35,166 bases of DNA from Planctomycetota bacterium (GTDB lineage: Bacteria; Planctomycetota; JAJSAM01; JAJVHW01): positions 1-35,166 of the forward strand of contig JAJVHW010000173.1 in NCBI GenBank assembly GCA_022072415.1. The letters run 5' to 3'. A model generated the notes under the pieces. That model worked only from the letters and a program-made list of their open reading frames with translations, was not told the DNA's origin and made no database searches. The translations under genes were made by a program, and so were the position numbers. Each line of letters opens with the position of its first letter. Position 1 is the first letter of the stretch. Below, in pieces: positions 24,817-32,239 of the stretch.

Positions 24817-25590
24817 ATGAGAGTCCGCGTCCTCGGCTGCAGCGGCGGGTGCGCCCCCGGACGGGCCCCGTCCTGCTACATGCTCGACGACGGCATCGTG
24901 GTGGACGCCGGCGCCATGGCGACCGCGCTCACCGTGGAGGAGCAGCAGCAGGTCACGGACGTGCTGCTCACCCACGCCCACTGGGACCACGTGCGGGACC
25001 TGCCCCTCGCGACGATCAACCGCGGCGCGGGCGCGAAGACGCTCCGCCTCCACGGGCTCGCGGAGACGATCCGCGCCGTCCGCACGCACCTCATGAACGG
25101 CGAGGTCTGGTTCCAGGCGTTCGACCTCCCTTCGGCCGACACTCCCTTCGTGTCGGCGAAGACGGTGAAGCCCGGGGACGTGTTCCGCGCGGGCCGGTAC
25201 ACCGTGCACTGCGTCGAGGTCCCGCACACGGTGCCCGCCGTCAGCTACCTCTTCGACGACGGCACGTCGTCGCTGCTCATGAACGCGGACACGGGCGGCG
25301 GGATCGCGGCGGGGCGGCCGAGCATCTTCGCCAACCTGCCGAAATCGTCGCCGCTCCGCGCGGTCTTCCTCGAGGCGTCGTTCCCGAACCGCATGCGCGA
25401 GTTCGCGGTGATGACGGGGCACCTCACGCCCGCCATGCTCGGCGAAGAGGTCGCGTGCCTCCCCCGCGACGTGGACGTGATCGTCACGCACCTGAAGCCC
25501 GGCTTCGAGACCGAGATGGCCCGCGAGATCGCGGATCTCGGCCGCCCGGGCGTCCGCCCGTGCCGGGACGGCGACGTCTTCGAGTGGTAG
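24817..25590 (+). CDS. Class II 3',5'-cyclic-nucleotide phosphodiesterase (metallo-beta-lactamase fold)
   Basis: 257 residues, ATG 24817, 7 bp after the cyclase stop, so cotranscribed. The metal motif THAHWDHVRDL (His53, His55, Asp57, His58) fits the HxHxDH signature of class II PDEs such as CpdP and yeast PDE1. Other family markers are EVPHTVPAVSY, MNADTGGG (metal-bridging Asp), LEASFPNRMREFAVMTGHLTP and THLKPGF, where each His is a likely metal or phosphate ligand. There is no signal peptide, so it is cytoplasmic. It would hydrolyse cAMP (or cGMP) to the 5'-monophosphate, ending the signal made by the upstream cyclase. Other metallo-beta-lactamase hydrolases are the alternative, but the FPN...GHLTP...HLKP series is specific. 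Confidence 0.88.
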   Translation: MRVRVLGCSGGCAPGRAPSCYMLDDGIVVDAGAMATALTVEEQQQVTDVLLTHAHWDHVRDLPLATINRGAGAKTLRLHGLAETIRAVRTHLMNGEVWFQAFDLPSADTPFVSAKTVKPGDVFRAGRYTVHCVEVPHTVPAVSYLFDDGTSSLLMNADTGGGIAAGRPSIFANLPKSSPLRAVFLEASFPNRMREFAVMTGHLTPAMLGEEVACLPRDVDVIVTHLKPGFETEMAREIADLGRPGVRPCRDGDVFEW

Positions 25591-25609
25591 CAGGTCCGGT
25601 GTTAGGATT

Positions 25610-25628
25610 CTCCCCCCGAACCGGGGAG
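25610..25628 (+). promoter_or_regulatory. Hairpin covering the fbaB ribosome-binding site
   Basis: CTCCCC (25610-25615) can pair with GGGGAG (25623-25628) across a 7-base loop. The 3' arm contains most of the GGGGAGGAG Shine-Dalgarno site for the ATG at 25640. It may damp translation or be a chance feature of GC-rich sequence. Confidence 0.3.
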
Positions 25629-25639
25629 GAGAACGTCCG

Positions 25640-26596
25640 ATGAGCCAGCCCTGCGCGTCCACGAGCCTTACACCGAGCCTCACGCCCACCGTCCGCGAGA
25701 TCCTGTCGTGGTACCCCTCCGACACGCCCGGGGTGAAGGCGAACATCGCGCGGCTCCTCATGACGGGCCGCCTCGCCGGCACCGGGAAGCTCGTCATCCT
25801 CCCCGTGGACCAGGGTTTCGAGCACGGCCCCGACCGGAGCTTCGCCCCGAACGCGCCGGGGTACGACCCCGCCTACCACGCCGACCTCGCCGTCGAGGCG
25901 GGCTGCAACGCCTACGCCGCGCCGCTCGGGCAACTCGAGGCCGCGGCGGACCGCCATCCCGGCGTCCTCCCGCTGATCCTCAAGCTCAACAACTCCGACT
26001 CCCTCGGCGGCCCGAAGCAGCCGTGGCCCGCGATCACGGGCTCCGTGAACGACGCGCTCCGCCTCGGCTGCGCGGCCGTGGGGTTCACGATCTACCCGGG
26101 CTCCGACCACCGGAACGAGCAGTACGGCGAGATCCGGGCGATCTCCGAGGAGGCGAAGGCCAAGGGAGTCGCGGTCGTGATGTGGAGCTACCCGCGCGGC
26201 GGCGGGCTCACGAAGGAGGGCGAGACGGCGGTGGACGTGGTCGCCTACGCGGCCCACATCGCCTGCCAGCTCGGCGCGCACGTCGTGAAGGTGAAGCCGC
26301 CGACGGCGCACGTCGCCATCGACGCGAACAAGAAGGTCTACGACAAGCACCCGGCGAAGTTCGACACGCTCGCCGACCGCATCCGCCACGTGGTGCGCGC
26401 GTCGTTCGGCGGGAGGCGGATCGTCGTCTTCTCCGGCGGCGAGGCGAAGGACACGGCCTCGGTGATCGAGGAGGTCCGCGGCATCCACGCCGGCGGTGGC
26501 AACGGCTCGATCGTCGGCCGCAACTCGTTCCAGCGGAAGCGCGAGGACGGCGTCGCCTTGCTCCGGGCGATCATGGACGTCTACGCCGGGAAGTAG
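25640..26596 (+). CDS. fbaB: Class I fructose-bisphosphate aldolase, archaeal (DhnA/FbaB) type
   Basis: 318 residues, ATG 25640 behind GGGGAGGAG. Typical DhnA-family blocks: LVILPVDQGFEHGP, YDPAYHADLAVEAGCNAYAAPLG, GFTIYPGS, VAVVMWSYPRGGG and VVKVKPP, where the last Lys is the expected Schiff-base residue. The C-terminal phosphate-binding part reads VVFSGGEAK and GNGSIVGRNSFQR. It cleaves or forms fructose 1,6-bisphosphate with DHAP and glyceraldehyde 3-phosphate in glycolysis/gluconeogenesis, in the cytoplasm. It stands alone, 49 bp after the phosphodiesterase, and is convergent with a small membrane protein gene. It is distinct from the FbaA class II metalloenzyme; the close relative FSA/LsrF is less likely. 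Confidence 0.93.
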   Translation: MSQPCASTSLTPSLTPTVREILSWYPSDTPGVKANIARLLMTGRLAGTGKLVILPVDQGFEHGPDRSFAPNAPGYDPAYHADLAVEAGCNAYAAPLGQLEAAADRHPGVLPLILKLNNSDSLGGPKQPWPAITGSVNDALRLGCAAVGFTIYPGSDHRNEQYGEIRAISEEAKAKGVAVVMWSYPRGGGLTKEGETAVDVVAYAAHIACQLGAHVVKVKPPTAHVAIDANKKVYDKHPAKFDTLADRIRHVVRASFGGRRIVVFSGGEAKDTASVIEEVRGIHAGGGNGSIVGRNSFQRKREDGVALLRAIMDVYAGK

Positions 26597-26600
26597 CCGG

Positions 26601-26777
26601 TCAGCCCTTCCGCTTGGCGTCGGCGTACGCTTCGAGAGCCTCCCCGACGGAGAGTGTGAGCCGCTCAAGGATGGTCAAGCAGCGCAGGACGATCCAGGCG
26701 TAGAAGAGCGTGGATCCTACGGCGAGGATCCCTACCGCGACACCGATCCACGTCATCCAGGCCTCCATTTCCCGCAT
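26601..26777 (-). CDS. 58-residue single-helix membrane protein
   Basis: A short frame from ATG 26777 to TGA 26603-26601, with a strong GGGAGG site 6 bp upstream. It starts MREMEAWMTW, has one hydrophobic helix (IGVAVGILAVGSTLFYAWIVL) and an amphipathic, charged tail (LERLTLSVGEALEAYADAKRKG). Its stop is 4 bp from the fbaB stop on the other strand. The good ribosome-binding site, the coherent helix and a reading frame in an otherwise empty 350-bp gap support a real gene. No family is recognised. Confidence 0.7.
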   Translation of the reverse strand: MREMEAWMTWIGVAVGILAVGSTLFYAWIVLRCLTILERLTLSVGEALEAYADAKRKG

Positions 26778-26946
26778 CGCGCACCTCCCGCCCGGCGCAC
26801 CTGCCGGGGCGGACGCAGGCTACCACCCCGACCGATCGTTTCGCCGCCCGCCTCGCGGCGACTAACCTCGGCGGGATTGCGCCTGAGGAACCGCCCCGGA
26901 ACGCTCCGGACGGGCTCCGCGGGTCGCAGACGCGGAGGACGAACCG

Positions 26947-28797
26947 ATGACCCCCCTCACCGCCTCGACGGCAGCCGCCCCGGGCGCATCGAAGGCGTCG
27001 CACGTGAACGTCAACGACTTCACGATCCTTGTCGCCACGGCCAACGGCACGGGCTCCCAGACCGCCAACAGCACGCTCATCCGGACGATCATGGGGATGG
27101 GCCTCCCGGTGTCCGGGAAGAACATCTTCCCGAGCAACATCCAGGGCCTCCCGACCTGGTACTCGATCCGGGTCTGCGAGGCGGGCTGGTCGTCGTTCCG
27201 GCGGGTCCCGGACGTGGTCATCTGCATGAACCCGGCCACGGCGCTCGAGGACGTGCGGAAGGTCGCCCCGGGCGGCACGGTGATCTTCGACGCGCCGCTC
27301 CAGCTCGAGAAGATGCGCGACGACGTCCGCTTCTACGCGGTCCCCTTCGGGAAGCTCGTCTCGCAGGTCACGCCGAACAGCAAGCTCTGGACGCTGCTGA
27401 AGAACATGCTCTACGTCGGCGCGGCCGCGGAACTCCTGTCGCTCGACTTCGCCGAGGTGGAGAAGGCGCTCCGCAAGGCGTTCGCCTCGAAGCCGAAGGC
27501 GCTCGAGAGCAACCTCCTCGCGGTCAGGATCGGCGCGGACTACGCGAAGGCGAACTTCCCCGAGCGTCCGCCGTTCCGGGTCGAGGCGCGGAACCTCACG
27601 GCGGGGAAGATCCTGATCGACGGCAACTCCGCCACGGCGCTCGGCGCCTGCATGGCCGGGTGCACGGTGCTGACCTGGTACCCGATCACGCCGTCGTCGT
27701 CGGTCGCGGAGTCGCTCCAGGAGTACTTCGCGAAGCACCGGAGGACGCCGGACGGGAAGCACACCTACGCGGTGATCCAGGCCGAGGACGAGCTCGCCGC
27801 GGTGGGCATGTGCATCGGCGCCGGCTGGGCGGGCGCGCGGGCGATGACCGCGACGTCCGGCCCCGGCGTGTCGCTGATGAGCGAGTTCATCGGCCTCGCG
27901 TACTACGCGGAAGTGCCGTTCGTCCTCGTCAACGTGCAGCGCACCGGGCCGTCCACCGGACTCCCCACCCGCACGATGCAGGGCGACCTCCTCGCGTGCG
28001 CCTACAACTCCCACGGCGACACGAAGCACCCGATGCTCTTCCCGGCGACGCCCGAGGAGGCGTACCGGATGACGATGGACGCCTTCGAGCTCGCGGAGGG
28101 CGCGCAGACGCCGGTGTTCGTCCTCTCCGACCTGGACCTCGGCATGAACAACTGGATGTGCGACCCGTTCGCGTATCCGGAGACGCCGATCGCGCGCGGG
28201 AAGGTCCTCTCGAAGGAGGCGTTCCTGAAGATGCCGGCGGGCTCCTGGGGCCGGTACGCCGACGTGGACGGCGACGGCATCCCGTGGCGCACGCTCCCCG
28301 GCACGGAGCAGGACGGCATGGCGTACTTCACCCGCGGCACCGGCCACGACGAGAAGGCCCGGTACACGGAAGACGACGCCATGTACGTGAAGAACATGGT
28401 CCGCCTCTCGAAGAAGTTCGAGACGATCCGGAAGCTCGTCCCCGCGCCGCTCGTGTCCGCCGCGCCGAAGCCGTCGCGGACGGGCGTCCTCGCCTTCGGC
28501 ACGACGCACTACGCCGTCGAGGAGGCGCGCGCCCTCCTCCGCACGGACCACGGGATCGAGTTCGACTACATGCGCCTGCGCGCGTTCCCGTTCACCGACG
28601 ACGTGAAGCGCTTCTTCGACGCCCACGACCACGTGTACGTCGTCGAGCAGAACCGCGACGCGCAGATGGCCGCGATGCTCCGGATCGAGATCCCCGAGGT
28701 CGCGATGAAGATCCGCAGCCTGCTGAGGTTCGACGGCCTGCCCATGGCGGCCGACGAGGTCGCGGCCGAGATCGCCGCGAAGGAGCCCCGCCGATGA
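26947..28797 (+). CDS. korA: 2-oxoacid (2-oxoglutarate):ferredoxin oxidoreductase, fused gamma-alpha subunit
   Basis: 616 residues, ATG 26947 behind CGGAGG. The N-terminal ~200 residues are the gamma domain (ILVATANGTGSQTANSTLIR, MGLPVSGKNIFPSNIQGLP). The rest is the alpha subunit with YPITPSSSVAE, AEDELAAVGMCIGAGWAGAR, TATSGPGVSLMSEFIG and RTGPSTGLPTRTMQGD. The enzyme oxidatively decarboxylates a 2-oxoacid with CoA, reducing ferredoxin; with the beta subunit it supplies the TPP-dependent active site. The oxoglutarate assignment over pyruvate or other 2-oxoacids rests on the gamma-alpha fusion and is moderate. The gene overlaps korB by 4 bp. Confidence 0.92.
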   Translation: MTPLTASTAAAPGASKASHVNVNDFTILVATANGTGSQTANSTLIRTIMGMGLPVSGKNIFPSNIQGLPTWYSIRVCEAGWSSFRRVPDVVICMNPATALEDVRKVAPGGTVIFDAPLQLEKMRDDVRFYAVPFGKLVSQVTPNSKLWTLLKNMLYVGAAAELLSLDFAEVEKALRKAFASKPKALESNLLAVRIGADYAKANFPERPPFRVEARNLTAGKILIDGNSATALGACMAGCTVLTWYPITPSSSVAESLQEYFAKHRRTPDGKHTYAVIQAEDELAAVGMCIGAGWAGARAMTATSGPGVSLMSEFIGLAYYAEVPFVLVNVQRTGPSTGLPTRTMQGDLLACAYNSHGDTKHPMLFPATPEEAYRMTMDAFELAEGAQTPVFVLSDLDLGMNNWMCDPFAYPETPIARGKVLSKEAFLKMPAGSWGRYADVDGDGIPWRTLPGTEQDGMAYFTRGTGHDEKARYTEDDAMYVKNMVRLSKKFETIRKLVPAPLVSAAPKPSRTGVLAFGTTHYAVEEARALLRTDHGIEFDYMRLRAFPFTDDVKRFFDAHDHVYVVEQNRDAQMAAMLRIEIPEVAMKIRSLLRFDGLPMAADEVAAEIAAKEPRR

Positions 28798-29876
28798 GCA
28801 GCACCCTCCCCCCCTCCGTCCCCGGCGCCGCCCCCGGCGGCGCGTCGCAGCCCGCGAAGCCGCAGGTGAACCGCCTCGGCCTCTCGCAGAAGGACTACGG
28901 CGGCGTGCCGTCCACCCTCTGCAACGGCTGCGGGCACGACACCATCACCGCCGCCCTCATCTCCGCGATGTGGGAGGACGGGATGAACCCGTACAAGATC
29001 GCGAAGATGTCGGGGATCGGCTGCTCGTCGAAGACCACGGCCTACTTCAACAGCAAGGCGTGGGGCTTCAACGCCGTCCACGGCCGCATGCCCTCGGTGG
29101 CGACGGGCGCGATCCTCGCGAACCACACGCTGAACTCGGTCGGCGTGTCCGGCGACGGCGACACCGCGTCGATCGGCATCGGGCAGTTCGTCCACGCGAT
29201 CCGGCGGAACGTCCCGCTCGTGTACGTCGTCGAGAACAACGGCGTCTACGGCCTCACGAAGGGCCAGTTCAGCGCCACCGCCGAGCGGGGCGCGAAATCC
29301 CGCTGGGGCGACGAGAACCAGGCGGAGGGGATCGACCTCTGCGGCCTCGCGCTGGAGCTCGGCTGCACGTTCGTCGCGCGGAGCTTCTCGGCCGACCGCA
29401 AGCAGATCGTCCCGCTCCTCCGCGCCGCGCTGCGCCACCGCGGCACCGCCGTGCTCGACATCATCTCGCCCTGCGTGACCTTCAACAACCACGAGGCGTC
29501 CACCAAGTCGTACGACTGGGGCCGCACGCACGAGAAGCCGATCCACGAGATCGGCTACGTGAACGCGTGGGACGCGCCCGCGGTGGACTACCCCGAGGGC
29601 GAGCGCATCGAGGTCCCGATGCCCGACGGCGGACGCATCCTGCTCCGGAAGCTCGGCCGCGACCACGACCCGCGCGACCGCGAGTCCGCCGCCCGCCTCA
29701 TCGCCGAGGCCCGCGCCAGGCGCGAGTTCCTGACCGGCATCTTCTACGTGGACGGCGACGCGCCGAACCTCGTGGACGGCCTGAACCTCCCCGCCGAGCC
29801 GCTGGCGACCCTCCCGGAGTCCCTGACCCGCCCCGGCAGGGACGCGCTCGACGCCGTGATGGAGAGCTTCCGGTAG
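28794..29876 (+). CDS. korB: 2-oxoacid (2-oxoglutarate):ferredoxin oxidoreductase, beta subunit
   Basis: 360 residues. ATG 28794 overlaps the korA stop (ATGA). TPP-binding beta subunit: LCNGCGHDTI at the N-terminus, IGCSSKTTAYFNS, VHGRMPSVATGA, the VSGDGDTASIGI metal/TPP motif, and ENNGVYGLTKGQFSAT. Later Cys residues (LDIISPCVTFNNHE) complete the single-cluster pattern of this subunit. It works with KorA to make reduced ferredoxin in the cytoplasm. The reduced ferredoxin could feed the cytoplasmic Fe-S protein of the cytochrome string, but that link is inference. Confidence 0.93.
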   Translation: MSSTLPPSVPGAAPGGASQPAKPQVNRLGLSQKDYGGVPSTLCNGCGHDTITAALISAMWEDGMNPYKIAKMSGIGCSSKTTAYFNSKAWGFNAVHGRMPSVATGAILANHTLNSVGVSGDGDTASIGIGQFVHAIRRNVPLVYVVENNGVYGLTKGQFSATAERGAKSRWGDENQAEGIDLCGLALELGCTFVARSFSADRKQIVPLLRAALRHRGTAVLDIISPCVTFNNHEASTKSYDWGRTHEKPIHEIGYVNAWDAPAVDYPEGERIEVPMPDGGRILLRKLGRDHDPRDRESAARLIAEARARREFLTGIFYVDGDAPNLVDGLNLPAEPLATLPESLTRPGRDALDAVMESFR

Positions 29877-29895
29877 GGTCGACCTGCTCGCATCA

Positions 29896-29915
29896 CCGCG
29901 GAGGCGGCACCGCGG
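29896..29915 (+). terminator. Possible terminator hairpin after korB
   Basis: CCGCGG (29896-29901) and CCGCGG (29910-29915) can pair across an 8-base loop, 19 bp after the korB stop and between convergent genes. There is no U-tract, so rho-independent function is doubtful. Confidence 0.3.
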
Positions 29916-29955
29916 CATCGTCCAAGCCCGTGGCCTCCGGCGCGGCGGTTCGCTC

Positions 29956-30684
29956 CTACGGTCGGCCGTCGTCGAACAGGAACTTCGGCTGGTTCCGGCG
30001 TCGGTACTCCGCGTCGATCTCGTCGACTACCTGCGCGAACGACCTGGCGGATGCGCCGTGGGGCGGTCCGTGGCGCGGCGGAGCGTCGTTCACGTCGATG
30101 AACGACACGTGACCGTCGTCTGCATAGACGCCGACGAAGACGCGCTCGAACGTATCGGCCTCGTCCGACGGCTCGACGCGGTGATTCCGCGGACGGAAGT
30201 GCCGCACCGCTTGCCCGAAGGACGACGCCCTCTCGCCGGAGCCGTCACGGCAGGCGGCCTCCGGGAGCAGGATCACCGCAACGAGCACTGCGTAGGGCTG
30301 CCGCCGGTGGTGGTCCGTCGCCTCCGCGCGCAGCTCGCCGTCCACGCGCGTGAAGTTCTTCCGGAAGTTCCCGGTCTTCGGGTCGGGCTTGTTGATCGTC
30401 TTGATCGAGACCCCGAACCCGAGGCCGTGCAGCGTGTTGCTGTAGTTGACGTCGAGACGCTTCATCCCCTTCTCGCCGCGCGTCAGGGACTCGCGTCCGG
30501 CTCCGTCTGCCGACGGGAGCACGCCCTTGAACGACCTCCGGAGTGAATTGGCGAACGCCTGTGCGACTGCAGTCGAGAGCCGCTCCGCGTAGTTCTTCCA
30601 GTCGCGGCGCTCCGTCCCCAAGGGCGGGGGCCCGGCACCGACGATCGCCTTTGCGAGTCCGTCAGGTCTCCTCTCCCCCATCAT
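29956..30684 (-). CDS. Candidate restriction endonuclease coupled to the C5 methyltransferase
   Basis: 242 residues. ATG 30684 overlaps the methyltransferase stop by 4 bp (ATGA), typical of a restriction-modification pair. No family is recognised. A possible PD-(D/E)XK-like core is KRLDVNYSNTLHGLGFGVSIKT, where Asp78 and Lys95 would be metal and catalytic residues and Ser93 replaces the usual acidic residue. After it comes TGNFRKNFTRVDGELRAEA, rich in basic residues that could contact DNA, then YAVLVAVILLPE, a buried strand. The C-terminus carries a DDGHVSFIDVND segment. The identification as the cognate nuclease rests mainly on position; it could be an unrelated accessory protein. Confidence 0.6.
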   Translation of the reverse strand: MMGERRPDGLAKAIVGAGPPPLGTERRDWKNYAERLSTAVAQAFANSLRRSFKGVLPSADGAGRESLTRGEKGMKRLDVNYSNTLHGLGFGVSIKTINKPDPKTGNFRKNFTRVDGELRAEATDHHRRQPYAVLVAVILLPEAACRDGSGERASSFGQAVRHFRPRNHRVEPSDEADTFERVFVGVYADDGHVSFIDVNDAPPRHGPPHGASARSFAQVVDEIDAEYRRRNQPKFLFDDGRP

Positions 30685-31856
30685 CCCACCTCCGCGTGCG
30701 CGGGCCGTGCGCGCACGACCTCGAGATGCGCCTCCACCGCAACCAGGAACCCGGGCACGAACCGAAGCGAACTGCGCTTCGTTCGCGAGAGGAACCCTGC
30801 TGTCGCGCGCTCCGAGAGCAAGCGCACCGGGTGTTCGAGGAATGTCCGGAGGCGCGGACGGCGCACCCGGGACGGCCACATCGAGACATCGGAGGCACGG
30901 ACGTCGGCGCCGTGACCCCACGCCGCAGTCGGCCATGAGCCCCCGGCAGAGATCGGCGCATCGCGGCGACTGTCGTAGCGGCCGGGGCTCGTCAGTCGCC
31001 GCCCGATCCACTCGAACGCCGGCGTGCTCACCGCGTTCCCGATCAGCTTCCAACGCTGCGCCGCGCCGCGCGGCGCAGCGCCCGCCGCAGCCGAAGTCCA
31101 GTCCGCCGGGAAGCCTTGCAGACGCTCCGCATCGCGGATGTCCGGCGTCACGATCCGCCCATCAGGCATCCAGATCGCAGGCGGCGACGGAATGCCTATC
31201 GTCGAGCCACCTTTCAGGGTCGGCACCGCATCGACGGCCCACCCGAGGCCGCGCACACCCTCGGTCCAGTAAAAGCCGCATGCCCGCCCCGCGGGATCGA
31301 TGGGTTCCGGCTCGCCGGAGTCATCCGCGAGGAGGACGTCCCACGGCGCCTCGGTCCGTGAGGCGACGAGGAACACCCGCTGGCGTCGCTGCGGAAGTCC
31401 GAACGCCCGACTGTCCACGACCCGGTAGGCCCACGAGTACCCGCGGGACGCGAGTTCGGACGTGAGCCGTCGCATTGCCTCGCCCTTGTCGAGGGACAGC
31501 ATGAACGGCACGTTCTCGAGGATCAGCCACGTGGGATCGGCTTGATCCAGCAGCCGGAAGACATGCTGCACGAGCCCGGATCGGGCCCCGTCGATCCCGG
31601 CGGTCCGACCTGCCTGGCTCAGGTCCTGGCACGGAAACCCCGCCGCGAGGATCTCGCAGGAGGGAACCGATCGAAGATCCCGGATGTCCGCATGCGCCGG
31701 CACGCCGGGGAGCCGTTCCGCCAGCACCGCGCGTGCGGCGGCGTCGATCTCGCAGAGAAACGTCGTCGCGAATCCTGCCCGGCTCAGCCCGACCTCGACG
31801 CCGCCGATCCCGGCGAACAGGCCGACCACGCGGTTCGCCGCCTTGGGAAGCACCAT
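30681..31856 (-). CDS. DNA (cytosine-5-)-methyltransferase
   Basis: 391 residues, ATG 31856. Ordered C5-methyltransferase motifs: I VGLFAGIGGVEVGL (11-24), IV GFPCQDLSQAG with catalytic Cys76, VI ILENVPFM (112-119), VIII QRRQRVFLVASR, IX RLQGFPADW in the target-recognition/C-terminal part, and X LIGNAVSTPAFEWIG. It transfers a methyl group from SAM to C5 of cytosine at an unknown site. About 90 residues follow motif X, an unusual extension of Arg-rich, low-complexity sequence, so the functional end may lie earlier. It forms an overlapping pair with the gene at 29956-30684. The target specificity cannot be read from sequence. Confidence 0.92.
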   Translation of the reverse strand: MVLPKAANRVVGLFAGIGGVEVGLSRAGFATTFLCEIDAAARAVLAERLPGVPAHADIRDLRSVPSCEILAAGFPCQDLSQAGRTAGIDGARSGLVQHVFRLLDQADPTWLILENVPFMLSLDKGEAMRRLTSELASRGYSWAYRVVDSRAFGLPQRRQRVFLVASRTEAPWDVLLADDSGEPEPIDPAGRACGFYWTEGVRGLGWAVDAVPTLKGGSTIGIPSPPAIWMPDGRIVTPDIRDAERLQGFPADWTSAAAGAAPRGAAQRWKLIGNAVSTPAFEWIGRRLTSPGRYDSRRDAPISAGGSWPTAAWGHGADVRASDVSMWPSRVRRPRLRTFLEHPVRLLSERATAGFLSRTKRSSLRFVPGFLVAVEAHLEVVRARPAHAEVG

Positions 31857-31942
31857 GAAAGCTCCGATCTACGGGCCGCTCGATCCTCCGCAGGAACGCT
31901 ACCCGGAGACGGGGACACCCTCTTCCGACGCCGCCCTTGCGA

Positions 31943-31980
31943 ACCGCGCCTTCGGCGGCCTTGAGCCTCTCGCGCTCGTC
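31943..31980 (+). repeat. Direct repeat copy A, duplicated mrp 3' end
   Basis: Matches 32244-32281 at 36 of 38 bases. Lies directly after the stop of the small gene 31981-32190 and upstream of the methyltransferase. On the minus strand it reads as the last codons of mrp (DERERLKAAEGA). Confidence 0.85.
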
Positions 31981-32190
31981 TCATGAGATCCGCGAGGGGT
32001 TCCGCCCGATGCGGCGGTTCCGCTCGAAGACGCGCAGCGCCTCGGCGAGGGTCACGCCGTGGGCGCTCGCATAGTCCCGCAGGGCCCGGCGTCCCAGCTC
32101 GAGCGCGAGTTCGAAGCGCTCTTCGGGCGACCGGGCGAGGTCGGCGCGCCGGCGCTCGTCGCGCAACTGGTCGGCGAGGCGGGACCGCAT
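31981..32190 (-). CDS. Small charged helical protein, 69 residues
   Basis: ATG 32190 to TGA 31983-31981. The composition is Arg/Glu/Ala/Leu-rich and amphipathic (LARSPEERFELALELGRRAL, then HGVTLAEALRVFERNRRIGR), compatible with a small all-helical protein; the second part could be a helix-turn-helix-like element. It is flanked on both sides by copies of the mrp 3' end, suggesting arrival by duplication or insertion next to mrp. It might act as an antitoxin-like or DNA-associated protein, but no partner gene is evident and I assign no function. Confidence 0.65.
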   Translation of the reverse strand: MRSRLADQLRDERRRADLARSPEERFELALELGRRALRDYASAHGVTLAEALRVFERNRRIGRNPSRIS

Positions 32191-32239
32191 GGCCCGAGCT
32201 TACGGACATGCGCCGTGCCCGGCGAGGAGTCGCCGGGCG

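Noticed and set aside
19673-24820. 1715-codon plus-strand frame opposite the cytochrome genes
   Set aside because: It is antisense to the 18-heme and FHA genes, then out of frame with the real cyclase; no coherent domains.
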